Shown here piece after piece: positions 29,001 through 36,329 of a DNA stretch of 64,000 nt. Source of the stretch: Mucilaginibacter sp. cycad4 (GTDB lineage: Bacteria > Bacteroidota > Bacteroidia > Sphingobacteriales > Sphingobacteriaceae); NCBI RefSeq assembly GCF_034263275.1, contig NZ_CP139559.1, positions 3,534,001 through 3,598,000 of the forward strand. The letters are read 5' to 3'. Position 1 is the stretch's first letter; the number at the start of each line of letters is the position of its first letter. A program made the translations under genes and the position numbers. Under the pieces are notes generated by a model. The model was not told the origin of the DNA, searched no databases, and was given only the letters and a program-made list of their open reading frames with translations.

Positions 29001-29205
29001 AGGGGCGGCCCTGTTCATCGGTTACCTGTCCGGTAACAATAATGCCGGCGGCACGTCTCAGGTCGGCATGGGTAGTGCCCGGAACAGCGGCACGGGCAAC
29101 CGGCATGTTCCAGCAGAAAAACACGGCAGGCAACAGCGCCGGAATAATTGCCCGGTAAACATGCCTTTGCTTTTTTTGGGGTTTGGGTAAAAGTTTAAAT
29201 CTCAT
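26029..29205 (-). CDS. SusC/RagA-family TonB-dependent transporter without STN domain (PUL-2)
   Basis: A 1058-residue outer-membrane transporter. Export signal at about 17-41 (AIIPALLPAVFFCWNMPVARA). It goes straight into a carboxypeptidase-regulatory-like domain (VTGQVTDEQGRPLPGVSIRL, about 57-125), then the plug (LNEVVVVGYGTQ and AIYGSRGANGVLLVTTKSG) and barrel. Unlike the PUL-1 SusC it lacks the STN signalling domain, which fits control by a cytoplasmic regulator (GntR) instead of a sigma/anti-sigma relay. It lies 48 bp after the MFS gene. Inferred cargo: alpha-mannan oligosaccharides. Confidence 0.95.
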   Translation of the reverse strand: MRFKLLPKPQKKQRHVYRAIIPALLPAVFFCWNMPVARAAVPGTTHADLRRAAGIIVTGQVTDEQGRPLPGVSIRLLNSGTGTVSDINGNYKLSVPDAGINGTLSFSFIGFITQTVAINNKTQFNVSLKPDTTKALNEVVVVGYGTQRRATINSAIGTVGAKDINDKPVLNPAQALQGQSPNLIIQQSTLDPGSSPSINIRGVATTGNNDPLLVIDGIVSQSVGDLNLLNPNDIASVTVLKDAGSAAIYGSRGANGVLLVTTKSGKLNQKATATYNGNFGWQKPDILVKKVSGADNAYYKNEALANSGLPPAFTPEQIQQLAAQGDGNWDINHVLYNAPQTSQNVSVSGGGANNTYFISAGYLNQLSNFIGSGGSGSKFGYQKYNLRLNQSTIIGRFKLSGILEYTKSRNKTNSVGDNNIFADANRVPHNYSWTDANGNYLTNPVASQYNEYGVLEKGGFNQADNDRVFGNLNGTLSITNELSLTGVFGGTLQNNGNFFRRAQVNYLPVGVYGNDLTTFDNNSKSSSFNTQVYLGYNKAFGSHNISATLGVSSELNSQRGFQLMKSLTDPVFGNATTGTLIDATNSYNSVTIQANSMQSAFGRIGYDYNNRYFVDFVFRDDASSKFAKGQRNGFFPSVNVGYVITGESFMEPLKNTLNHLKLRGSYGVVGNNQSAGNYTYLTTYFNYPGAYGYNGVIQGGAGTNLSNPMLTWERAHTLNVGFDFGLFHNKLTGSFDYFNKVTSNIQQTPLDVPTIFGAAPPVANVAKVRDMGWEVELTYTWKTPKVTQSFSANIGNTQNKLMQLTGSTKQIIYNQDVYQLIRRVGEPITQYYGYVTNGYFQNEADVNSYPKPAGAIVGPGDLKFKDLNGDGKIDDNDKKVIGNPFPHYTFGFTYRLAVAGFDVSLFIQGVGQRDEFLRGELVEPFHYNYGATLYEHMTDYWTPNNPNARYPRLATIGSPSNTNNWRSGSDLYRFNAAYARLKNVNIGYTLPQELTRRAGMERVRVSLIGQNLLTLTKLKFIDPETTEFGNNVSPNSASNSARNYLLPIFYGAGLDITF

Positions 29206-29253
29206 TTGTTTGGTTTTTAATTGGTTAATTCATTATTTATAATTTGGTCATGG

Positions 29254-30714
29254 TTATGGTAAGCTTGGTCCGACCTTCTGGTTTTCAGGTGATTTTGATG
29301 GCGCGAATGATTCGGCCCAGTAAGTCTCTATGCTTTCTAATGATTTCCCCTTGGTTTCCGGGATAATTCGATACGTGAGCAACAGCGCGGGCGCACAGCA
29401 GCCCGCGAAAATCCAAAAGGTCCATGCCGGCCCTGCGCCTTCCAACAATACCGGTGTAAGCAGACCAACCAGGAAATTACCGATCCACAAAGAAAGTGTG
29501 GCTAACGACATAGCCTTCCCGCGCACAGCGCCCGGAAAGATCTCGCCTACAATAACCCAGCATACAGGACCAAAAGAGAACGCAAAACAGGCGATAAAGA
29601 GTAAAATGGCAGTTAGGATCCACGGCCCTGATGTAACCCCGGCAAAGAAAAGCACGCCGATCAGGATCAAGGCTGCAACCGCCCCACCTACTCCGGCGAA
29701 CAATAACGGTTTGCGCCCCCAACGATCTACAGTGAAAATGGCTACGAATGTAAATACCACATTGACCAGCCCTATAGTTACCTGACCACCAAGCGCATTG
29801 TTAAGGGCGAAGCCTGCCTGCTCCAAAATTTTGGGCCCGTAGTAAATAACAGCGTTTATGCCGCATAATTGCGAAAACAAAGGCAATAATATCCCTATGA
29901 GGAGCGGCCGGCGGTATACTGGCCGTAAAAGTTCCCTGAGCCCTTTTTCATCCTGGATACCTTCCCCATTTTGAAAAGCAGCGATCTCGTTTTCTGCCGC
30001 TTGTAAACCGTCAATCCTGATCAATATCACTTTGGCTTCCGCAACCCTGTTTTTCAGCAGCAGCCATCTCGGTGATTCAGGTACAGCCAAAAGAGAAAGC
30101 AGGAAAATCCCCGCGGGTAAAGCCCCAAGGCCCAGCATGGCCCGCCAAACCTGAGCTGAGAGAATAAGCTTTAGGACGGGACCAGACAAATCAATTTTTG
30201 TATGGTTTAAAAGATAGGCGTTAGAAAAGTATGCTATTACAATGCCCACGGTGAGTGCCAGCTGGTAAAGCGACACCATCATACCGCGGTAGCGGGATGG
30301 TGCAAATTCAGAAATATACAGCGGCGATACCATCGAAGCCACACCGATGCCCAAGCCTCCTATTAACCTGAAGGCGATCAGTACCGTGAAGGAGCCCGAC
30401 CACATACAGCCCAGCGCCGATGCCAAAAAGAGGATTGCCGACAGGATAAGTACTACCTTGCGGCCATACTTGTCACTCAAAGCCCCGGATAATGCTACAC
30501 CGACTACACAACCGAGCAAGGCGCAGCTAACAAACCAACCCTCTGTTACGGCATTTAAATGAAAATCATTTTTTACAAGCCCAACTGTGCCGGAAATAAC
30601 AGCCGTATCAAAACCAAAAAGGAAACCGCCAAGCGCCGCTACCAAACAAACGAGATGGAGGAAAGTGCGGTTCTTTTTTGAACCGGACTGTTGAATTTTA
30701 GATGACATTTCCAT
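29254..30714 (-). CDS. MFS sugar porter (sugar:proton symporter family)
   Basis: A 486-residue inner-membrane transporter with twelve predicted helices. Sugar-porter signatures are all present: GFLFGFDTAVISGTV in helix 1, DKYGRK in the 2-3 loop, PESPRWLL after helix 6, DRWGRKPLL in the 8-9 loop, and PETKGKSLESIE after helix 12. Its ATG overlaps the stop codon of the isomerase gene (taATG), so the two are translationally coupled; ATG two codons later is an alternative. Inferred to import mannose released in the periplasm by PUL-2 enzymes. Confidence 0.93.
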   Translation of the reverse strand: MEMSSKIQQSGSKKNRTFLHLVCLVAALGGFLFGFDTAVISGTVGLVKNDFHLNAVTEGWFVSCALLGCVVGVALSGALSDKYGRKVVLILSAILFLASALGCMWSGSFTVLIAFRLIGGLGIGVASMVSPLYISEFAPSRYRGMMVSLYQLALTVGIVIAYFSNAYLLNHTKIDLSGPVLKLILSAQVWRAMLGLGALPAGIFLLSLLAVPESPRWLLLKNRVAEAKVILIRIDGLQAAENEIAAFQNGEGIQDEKGLRELLRPVYRRPLLIGILLPLFSQLCGINAVIYYGPKILEQAGFALNNALGGQVTIGLVNVVFTFVAIFTVDRWGRKPLLFAGVGGAVAALILIGVLFFAGVTSGPWILTAILLFIACFAFSFGPVCWVIVGEIFPGAVRGKAMSLATLSLWIGNFLVGLLTPVLLEGAGPAWTFWIFAGCCAPALLLTYRIIPETKGKSLESIETYWAESFAPSKSPENQKVGPSLP

Positions 30715-32522
30715 TATTTTAAAAATGCTTTAATCACTTTTGCGCGTTGCTTACCCTTATTTACAAGGCGATAACTTCCCGATGCTGCCGGTATCACAAA
30801 TGTTTCGGCATAAGCAAAATCCTGCTTGGCGCCGCCGGATGTTTCAACTGTAATTGAGTGTCCTTCAACAAGCATCAGCACATGGCACAGGTTATTGGTG
30901 GCCACTTCAATGGCGTGGTCAAATTCAAGGCGGTGCACATCATAAAAATGATCGGGATGTGTTGGCAGGTGAACCAAACGGTAATCCCGGCCTTCGTTAA
31001 TTATTTGCGGATGTGAGATGAGCTCCTGTTGTACCTTATTGCCTTTACGGTCAAAATCAAGATTATTAAAAGCATGATCAATATTGATGGGACGCGGTTT
31101 TCCGTCGAGATCCAAACGTACCCAGTCATACATTTTGAAGGTAAAAATGTAAGGCGTCGCGCTGATTTCCAGTACCAGGTTACCCGCACCGGCACTGTGC
31201 ACAGTACCATTGGGGATCAGGAACAGGTCATGCTTTTTTGCAGGATGTACCTGCACATACTTTTCGATGTCGATAGCCTGGCCGGTAGCCTGACTGCTTT
31301 CGAGCGCCTGCTTATATTCAGACGGATCAATCTCTTCCTGAAAACCGAGATAAACGGAGGCGCTATCGTCGCAATCCAAAATATAATAGGTTTCATCCTG
31401 CGTAATCGTTTCGCCGAATTGTTCCCTGATATATTCTAATCTCGGATGGCATTGTATCGACAGGTTCCCCCCATTGTACGTATCAAGAAAATCAAAACGA
31501 ATTGGAAACTCATCACCGAAACGTGCAGCATGTTCGCCCAAAACATTCTCCTGGTTGCTGAACATGAGGGTATCAAAAGTAACCTCCAGCAGGTTGCCGT
31601 CACTTTCAAACACCAATCCGTTTTCGGGAACGATAAGCTCAAATGACCAGGCCAGGTTAACAACATCGGTATTTAGGTTACTGATATGCTCCTTTATCCA
31701 CTGCCCGCCCCAGGCACCCGGCTCAAACCACGGCCTAACCCTGAATACCGAACTGCTCAATTTATTCAGCCCGTCAATAAGGTCAGGTTGATGCATCCAG
31801 TTAATAGTTTCGGGCCATTGTGCATCTGCCATTATCGAAACCTTGCCGAGGATGGCTTTTTTGTGATCATTAAGCACCACCCAATCGACAAAATAAAACC
31901 GCTTGTACATCTGGAAAGGTTCTTCGGGTTCAGCCGCACCCAAGTTGGTGATACTGCCGGCACGCATCCTAAACTGGATCTCGTTTTTAGGAATATCAAA
32001 GTAAATTAGCGGCGCATTCCATCCTGATAAAGCCGCACCGGGACCGATAATGATGTTGATGCTGCCAAATTGATGTTGATCTTGCGATTTAATTTCGTCC
32101 ACAAAGAAATCCGCCAAACCTAAGGTAGCTTTGGTGCCCCATACCGACGTATATTCGCCCAGAAACGGCTGCACAAGTTGTTCTATGTCGTGCTCTTTTT
32201 TCAGATAATCGGCAGTTTCAATCCAGTTTATAGCTATACCTTGTTCACAAAAACATTTCTGAAGGCTTTCTTTTACGCGGCTCCAGAATACGCCCACATA
32301 ACCATCAATCATTACGGATTTATGCCCGGCGATGAACAATGCGAGGGATTCAAAACCATTAAAAATTTTTCCTGCCTGCAGCCTGGCAGCAGGATAAATG
32401 TTGTACCCCCCCTGTGGCTGGAAAGCTTTAGTTAATTGAGGCGGCATCAGGAACTGCTGGGTTTTTCTCAGTCCGGATTCCAAGCCGGTGTACGATTCTG
32501 AATTATTAAAATCAATTTCCAT
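30714..32522 (-). CDS. Class I mannose-6-phosphate isomerase-like protein (long Bacteroidota form)
   Basis: A 602-residue cytoplasmic protein of the cupin phosphomannose-isomerase type. The C-terminal part contains LIPNGTVHSAGAGNLVLEIS (metal-binding His in a cupin strand) and the core has PWFEPGAWGGQWIKEHI. The start at 32522 (MEIDFNNSESYTG) is preferred; a reading from 32567 would place 15 residues inside the operator region. The protein is longer than E. coli ManA (about 390 residues); the extra N-terminal 200 residues (FIAGHKSVMIDGYVGVFW) look like a nucleotide-handling domain of unknown role. Head gene of the PUL-2 operon; would convert mannose-6-phosphate to fructose-6-phosphate. Confidence 0.75.
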   Translation of the reverse strand: MEIDFNNSESYTGLESGLRKTQQFLMPPQLTKAFQPQGGYNIYPAARLQAGKIFNGFESLALFIAGHKSVMIDGYVGVFWSRVKESLQKCFCEQGIAINWIETADYLKKEHDIEQLVQPFLGEYTSVWGTKATLGLADFFVDEIKSQDQHQFGSINIIIGPGAALSGWNAPLIYFDIPKNEIQFRMRAGSITNLGAAEPEEPFQMYKRFYFVDWVVLNDHKKAILGKVSIMADAQWPETINWMHQPDLIDGLNKLSSSVFRVRPWFEPGAWGGQWIKEHISNLNTDVVNLAWSFELIVPENGLVFESDGNLLEVTFDTLMFSNQENVLGEHAARFGDEFPIRFDFLDTYNGGNLSIQCHPRLEYIREQFGETITQDETYYILDCDDSASVYLGFQEEIDPSEYKQALESSQATGQAIDIEKYVQVHPAKKHDLFLIPNGTVHSAGAGNLVLEISATPYIFTFKMYDWVRLDLDGKPRPINIDHAFNNLDFDRKGNKVQQELISHPQIINEGRDYRLVHLPTHPDHFYDVHRLEFDHAIEVATNNLCHVLMLVEGHSITVETSGGAKQDFAYAETFVIPAASGSYRLVNKGKQRAKVIKAFLK

Positions 32523-32533
32523 TATTTGTATAA

Positions 32534-32545
32534 ATGTATAAACAT
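32534..32545. promoter_or_regulatory. GntR-type operator box 1
   Basis: atgtataaacat contains GTATAAAC, an exact match to the HutC-subfamily GntR consensus GT-N-TA-N-AC. It lies 12 bp upstream of the isomerase start codon and is followed by ataaa, as box 2 is. Confidence 0.6.
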
Positions 32546-32623
32546 ATAAAAACGCGTTTTTAACCAATAAAAACTGGCAGAGCGGTAAGAAAAATTCAAA
32601 ATAAATTATAGGCTATAAATACT

Positions 32624-32635
32624 ATGTACAAACAT
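32624..32635. promoter_or_regulatory. GntR-type operator box 2
   Basis: atgtacaaacat followed by ataaa, so 16 of 17 bases match box 1 with its tail. It lies in the middle of the divergent isomerase/gntR intergenic region, 90 bp from box 1. Confidence 0.6.
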
Positions 32636-32725
32636 ATAAACAAATTTCAAAGTTGCAAATTTCTTTTACATTTTTAATTTACAATCATATAATCATTATA
32701 TACCAGTATTTTAAAACACATTATT

Positions 32726-32737
32726 ATGTATGAACAT
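32726..32737. promoter_or_regulatory. GntR-type operator box 3
   Basis: atgtatgaacat, 11 of 12 bases as in box 1, lying 47 bp upstream of the preferred gntR start. It includes an ATG (32730) that could be misread as the gene start. It could mediate autoregulation. Confidence 0.5.
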
Positions 32738-32783
32738 TTCATTCAACCAGCCAAAATTGTTATCATTGTGCCAATCATTTAAA

Positions 32784-33512
32784 ATGAAGTATTCCATCGA
32801 TCATAGAAGCCCCGTACCACTTCATGCCCAGGCGGAGGAAATCTTAAGAAAGTTAATTACCGAAGATATTTACCAGAACGGCAAGGTGTTGCCCAACGAG
32901 GTAGAACTTGCCAAACTTTTGGCAATATCAAGAACCACACTTCGCCAGGCTATAAACAAACTGGTCTTTGAAGGCTTGCTTATCCGCAAAAAAAGAACCG
33001 GTACCAAGGTCAACCAATCAACGGTGAGTTCAAAATCTAATAATTGGCTCAGCTTTTCACAGGAAATGAAATTACGTGGCATCGCTATTAAAAACTTTGA
33101 ACTGCACGTTACCTGGGTTGAGCCCGACGAACAACTTGTAAATTTTTTTGAGATTAAGCCTGATAAAAAATTATTAAAAATGGAAAGAGTACGCGGAAAG
33201 CCGGACGGGCCGTTCGTTTATTTTATATCCTATTTTCATCCGAGGATAGGGTTATCAGGAGATGAAGATTTCAAATTGCCTTTATACGAAATGCTTGAAC
33301 AGGAGCATTCGACCATTGCCTCACTTTCCAAAGAAGAGATCAGTGCCCATGCCGCAGACGCGTTGATAGCAGATAAATTGCAAATTAAGTTCGGAGAGCC
33401 GGTGCTGGTCAGAAAGCGTTTTGTATTTGATCAGGGCGATCGTCCTATGGAGTACAATCTTGGTTATTATAAGGCAGACAGTTTTGTCTACACAGTGGAA
33501 AGCAGGCGATAA
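32784..33512 (+). CDS. GntR-family (HutC subfamily) transcriptional regulator of PUL-2
   Basis: A 242-residue regulator. The start at 32784 (MKYSIDHRSPVPLHAQ) fits the family; an ATG at 32730 falls inside an operator box. The N-terminal winged helix-turn-helix covers about 10-75 (LPNEVELAKLLAISRTTLRQAINKL, then GLLIRKKRTGTKV). The C-terminal UTRA effector domain covers about 95-240 (KMERVRGKPDGPFVYFISYF and RKRFVFDQGDRPMEYNLGYY). It is divergent from the PUL-2 operon. A sugar or sugar phosphate (possibly mannose-6-phosphate) is the likely effector by family analogy. Confidence 0.92.
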   Translation: MKYSIDHRSPVPLHAQAEEILRKLITEDIYQNGKVLPNEVELAKLLAISRTTLRQAINKLVFEGLLIRKKRTGTKVNQSTVSSKSNNWLSFSQEMKLRGIAIKNFELHVTWVEPDEQLVNFFEIKPDKKLLKMERVRGKPDGPFVYFISYFHPRIGLSGDEDFKLPLYEMLEQEHSTIASLSKEEISAHAADALIADKLQIKFGEPVLVRKRFVFDQGDRPMEYNLGYYKADSFVYTVESRR

Positions 33513-33668
33513 ATCCGAATCATTAGGGCTTTACTATCTAACACTGATATGTTAACCGGTTAGGCCGACACGCGCTCTGGTCTTTCTATAAGGATCCCTG
33601 TTAGATGAATATTCTTCGGACGGATTAATGGTACTAAGCCTTGAGAATGTCGCTAAATACTGAACACG

Positions 33669-33713
33669 TCAGATTCTGGCTCTGAAGATTGAGGTTCGAG
33701 CCCTTGTAGGAAA
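33669..33713 (+). tRNA. tRNA-Gln(CUG)-like 3' half (remnant)
   Basis: A 5-bp anticodon-type stem tcaga/tctga with a 7-base loop ttctggc (anticodon CTG) is followed by a 5-base variable region and a T-arm tgagg-TTCGAGC-ccttg. The expected acceptor and D-arm halves upstream (about 33643-33668) are absent, so this is not a working tRNA. It looks like the 3' part left at an integration junction. The rest of 33513-33894 shows no ORF. Confidence 0.45.
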
Positions 33714-33725
33714 ACATATTTTGGA

Positions 33726-33756
33726 AAGCTCTTAGCAAATGCTGAGGGCTTTTTTA
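33726..33756 (+). terminator. Terminator hairpin after the tRNA-like remnant
   Basis: agctcttagca / tgctgagggct (G-U pairs allowed) with a 2-nt loop is followed by six T. A terminator right after a tRNA-like 3' end is what one expects behind a real tRNA gene, which supports the remnant call. Confidence 0.65.
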
Positions 33757-33894
33757 TTTAGACACTTTCATAGCTGAACTGCCCTGCTAAATTTATTTTT
33801 TCTATTCGATTTTTCATCGTATTTAATATTAGTACTTCCAAAGAGTTTGTGTTAAAATTCTTTATATTTAAATTGCTTAATTAAATATAAGGTA

Positions 33895-34974
33895 ATGCTG
33901 GAGACGAGGAATATCTTTTTAGATACACAGACATTTGTGCAGAATAATTATTTTAACAGCCCGAGACTTAATGAGCTTTTTGATTTAGCCGAAGCCGGTC
34001 ATATTAATTTGTTTTTGACTGAAATAACAATAAATGAAATCAAAAGTAATATTAAAGAAGACTTGCAACGTTCATCGTCGGAGATCAATAAATTCAACAA
34101 AGCAATAAATAATAACGGTAAAATCATCAAAAATTTATCTTATGGTAAGAACTACACTAAACTCCGACCATTTGATATAGACGAAGCATTTAAAGAACTA
34201 CTAAGCCAATTAGAAGAAATCATTAAAACTTCAAGGGTTTTTATAATAGATTATTCGGCAGTAGACCTGGGAGAAATATTTTCTAAATATTTCAAACATG
34301 AGCAACCATTTGGCATTGGTAAAAAAAAGAGTGAATTTCCTGACGCATTTGTTATCAGCGCAGTAGAGGACTGGTGTCAAAGAGAAAAACAAAACATGTA
34401 TTTTATAAGTGGCGATAAAGATTTTGATGGTTTTTCCTTTAAAAATATAATAGTTGAAAATTCTCTTTCTAGTTTACTCGATAAAATAAACAAACAACTT
34501 CATTCTGATAAATACGATTTAATTTCAAAAATCTATTACAGTAACCAGACACAAATTATTCAGAAAATAAAAGATGCTTTTATATTTAAAATAAAGGATG
34601 AGATCGGTTTCGATATAAGCATAGATAATGTATTAATAACTCATATTGAGATCACCGATTATCAAGTTGAGGATATGAGTGATAGTCTTGAAACAACACT
34701 TCAAGTTACCGGTGAAATAGAATATAAGTTAGACGTAACATATGAGGACTGCTCCTACGCCATTTATGATAAAGAGGATGATCGATATTATGGATGTGAA
34801 TCTAATACTATAACATTAGAACAAGAGCAGACCTTTCACGCGCAAATTGTTATTGAAGCAGATCTTGACGATAAAGAAGCTGAACATAATTTTGAAATAA
34901 TTTGCAAATCTGTTGATACTCCCGATGAGTCGGATATCACAGAACAATTAGATGGGTATATTTTTCAATTTTAA
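33895..34974 (+). CDS. PIN-domain-like protein (DUF4935 type)
   Basis: A 359-residue cytoplasmic protein. The first 200 residues look like a PIN nuclease fold: D10 in NIFLDTQTF, E43/E48 in LTEITINEIK, D150 in EFPDAFVISAVEDW, and D174/D176 in FISGDKDFDGF give the four acidic positions. A long charged C-terminal region (about 200-359) is unrecognised. The gene is clearly more AT-rich than its neighbours and is followed by an IS630 element, with a tRNA-like remnant upstream, all suggesting horizontal gain. PIN proteins of this group are probable RNases, sometimes in defence or toxin loci; no antitoxin partner can be shown here. Confidence 0.7.
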   Translation: MLETRNIFLDTQTFVQNNYFNSPRLNELFDLAEAGHINLFLTEITINEIKSNIKEDLQRSSSEINKFNKAINNNGKIIKNLSYGKNYTKLRPFDIDEAFKELLSQLEEIIKTSRVFIIDYSAVDLGEIFSKYFKHEQPFGIGKKKSEFPDAFVISAVEDWCQREKQNMYFISGDKDFDGFSFKNIIVENSLSSLLDKINKQLHSDKYDLISKIYYSNQTQIIQKIKDAFIFKIKDEIGFDISIDNVLITHIEITDYQVEDMSDSLETTLQVTGEIEYKLDVTYEDCSYAIYDKEDDRYYGCESNTITLEQEQTFHAQIVIEADLDDKEAEHNFEIICKSVDTPDESDITEQLDGYIFQF

Positions 34975-34982
34975 TTAGTAAC

Positions 34983-36102
34983 TATATAAAGTACATTAAA
35001 TATTTACAATTAATTTAGCTAAATTCTTTCCGAGATCATTTTCAACTTTGAAATCCTGCATAAAGACGTCAAAGCTATTGATCCGGTCTTCCAGATTGTG
35101 AACATACCGATTATGAGTAATCTTCTTTCTCATATACCACCAAACCCGCTCAATGGGATTCAGGTCGGGAGAATACGCTGGAAGGTATAGTAATTCTATC
35201 CTGTGCCTGTATCGCTCCAATATCGGTTTCAGTCTTTTGGCGTGATGATAGGGCACATTATCCAGAACCATTATCACCTTACGGTCCCGGTACATTTTCG
35301 TTACCAATAGCAGGAAACTAAAAAAGCTGACAGTATTGCCTTTGTCGGCTTTACCGGTGATTACAATCCCGGTTTCAGGTTCAATACAACCGAACAAAGT
35401 TTTCCTTTCTCTTTTTCGTTGTTTTTGATTTATTTTCGGCTGCTTACCTTTTTCTGCCCACATATACGAAACTGTAGCTGTGTTTGACAAACTTGCTTCA
35501 TCCTCAAATACGATTACCGCATCAGCTTGCCGAAACCCCCGGAGTTTTTTTTAAAGCATTTACCTTTTCTTCCCTGTCCTGTGCTTCGGGATACAGGCCT
35601 TTACCCTTTTGAAATGTCAAACCTAACTTCTTTAATATATTGTATATCTGCGCTTTTTTATATTCAACCTGATATTCCTTCCTGATCAGTTCAATCAATA
35701 ACGGCCCTGTCCAGGTGGCGCTGTTAAATCCATAATCATCGGGCTGCTTATTTAACAATACAGCTTTTATCGATTGTAGCTCATCATTCGTAAGCCGGTT
35801 ATTTCTTCCCGGTTTTACCTTATCTATTAATGCCTCTATCCCGCCTTCATTTAAACGGTTTACCCAATTGCAAATCGACTTAAAAGACGTTTCGTAAATC
35901 GATTCCAACTCCTGTGGCCGCTTACCTAAAGAAACCTGGTAACAGGCGTATAATCTTATCGCCTGTTGATACTTCTCGTCTTTCCTCAATAGGGATCGTA
36001 ACTCTTCTGAAGTATAATGTTCTATTTTTAATGCTACTTTGCTCATGTAAGCAAGTTACATTTTTTTTCTTTAATTGTAAAAATATATTAGACTTTATAT
36101 AA
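34983..36102 (-). mobile_element. IS630-family insertion sequence
   Basis: About 1.12 kb bounded by imperfect inverted repeats of about 30 bp: the left end begins tatataaagtacattaa and ends ttacaattaa; the right end (inverse) has ttaattgtaa and gactttatata. TA at both ends fits the TA target duplication of the IS630/Tc1 group. It carries one transposase gene split by a frameshift. Its right end abuts the GTG start of the small ORF at 36103. Confidence 0.8.
34996..36046 (-). pseudogene. IS630-family transposase, frameshifted
   Basis: Read from 36046, the N-terminal 174 residues contain the helix-turn-helix region (ESIYETSFKSICNWVNRL and GFNSATWTGPLLIELI) and stop at 35522. The C-terminal part continues in another frame to 34996 with FEDEASL, then MVLDNVPYHHAKRL and YSPDLNPIERVWW, so the full DDE triad is present. 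The break is at a run of five G on the coding strand (plus-strand C run 35536-35540): with four G the reading becomes PGFRQADAVIVFEDEAS, the expected family sequence. It is either a disabling insertion, a sequencing error or a slippage site. Confidence 0.85.
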
Positions 36103-36321
36103 GTGGAGAAATTGGTAATATATGTACCCAATGCAAAAAGCATTTTGGTCAAACAAATACTTAAAGAGCTTGGCGTAACCATACAACAGGGAGTTAAGTC
36201 GCAGGCTTCTTCCTACAAAAAGAAAATATCTCAAGTTTCAACCTGGACAGAAGAAGACTTAAAAGTTTTCGACGAAAGTAAAAAAGCATTCGAAAGCTTA
36301 CTTCCCCATAACGATAATTAA
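36103..36321 (+). CDS. Small unrecognised protein starting at the IS630 end
   Basis: A 72-residue ORF with a GTG start (MEKLVIYVPNAKSILVKQ). It is rich in Lys and Glu, with one beta strand then helices, in the style of small antitoxin-like or DUF2683-like proteins; this resemblance is weak. Since the IS ends at the base before the GTG, the native 5' end or promoter was probably removed by the insertion. Convergent with the SDR gene, 9 bp away. Confidence 0.45.
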   Translation: MEKLVIYVPNAKSILVKQILKELGVTIQQGVKSQASSYKKKISQVSTWTEEDLKVFDESKKAFESLLPHNDN

Positions 36322-36329
36322 TACAGGCA

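Noticed and set aside
32523-32567. Upstream start for the isomerase
   Set aside because: The extension runs through GntR box 1 and has no family support; MEIDFNN at 32522 is better.
33640-33713. Complete tRNA gene
   Set aside because: Only the anticodon and T arms can be formed; the D arm and acceptor pairing are missing.
33895-36321. Toxin-antitoxin pair formed by the PIN protein and the 72-residue ORF
   Set aside because: They are 1.1 kb apart across an IS, and the small ORF cannot be shown to be an antitoxin.
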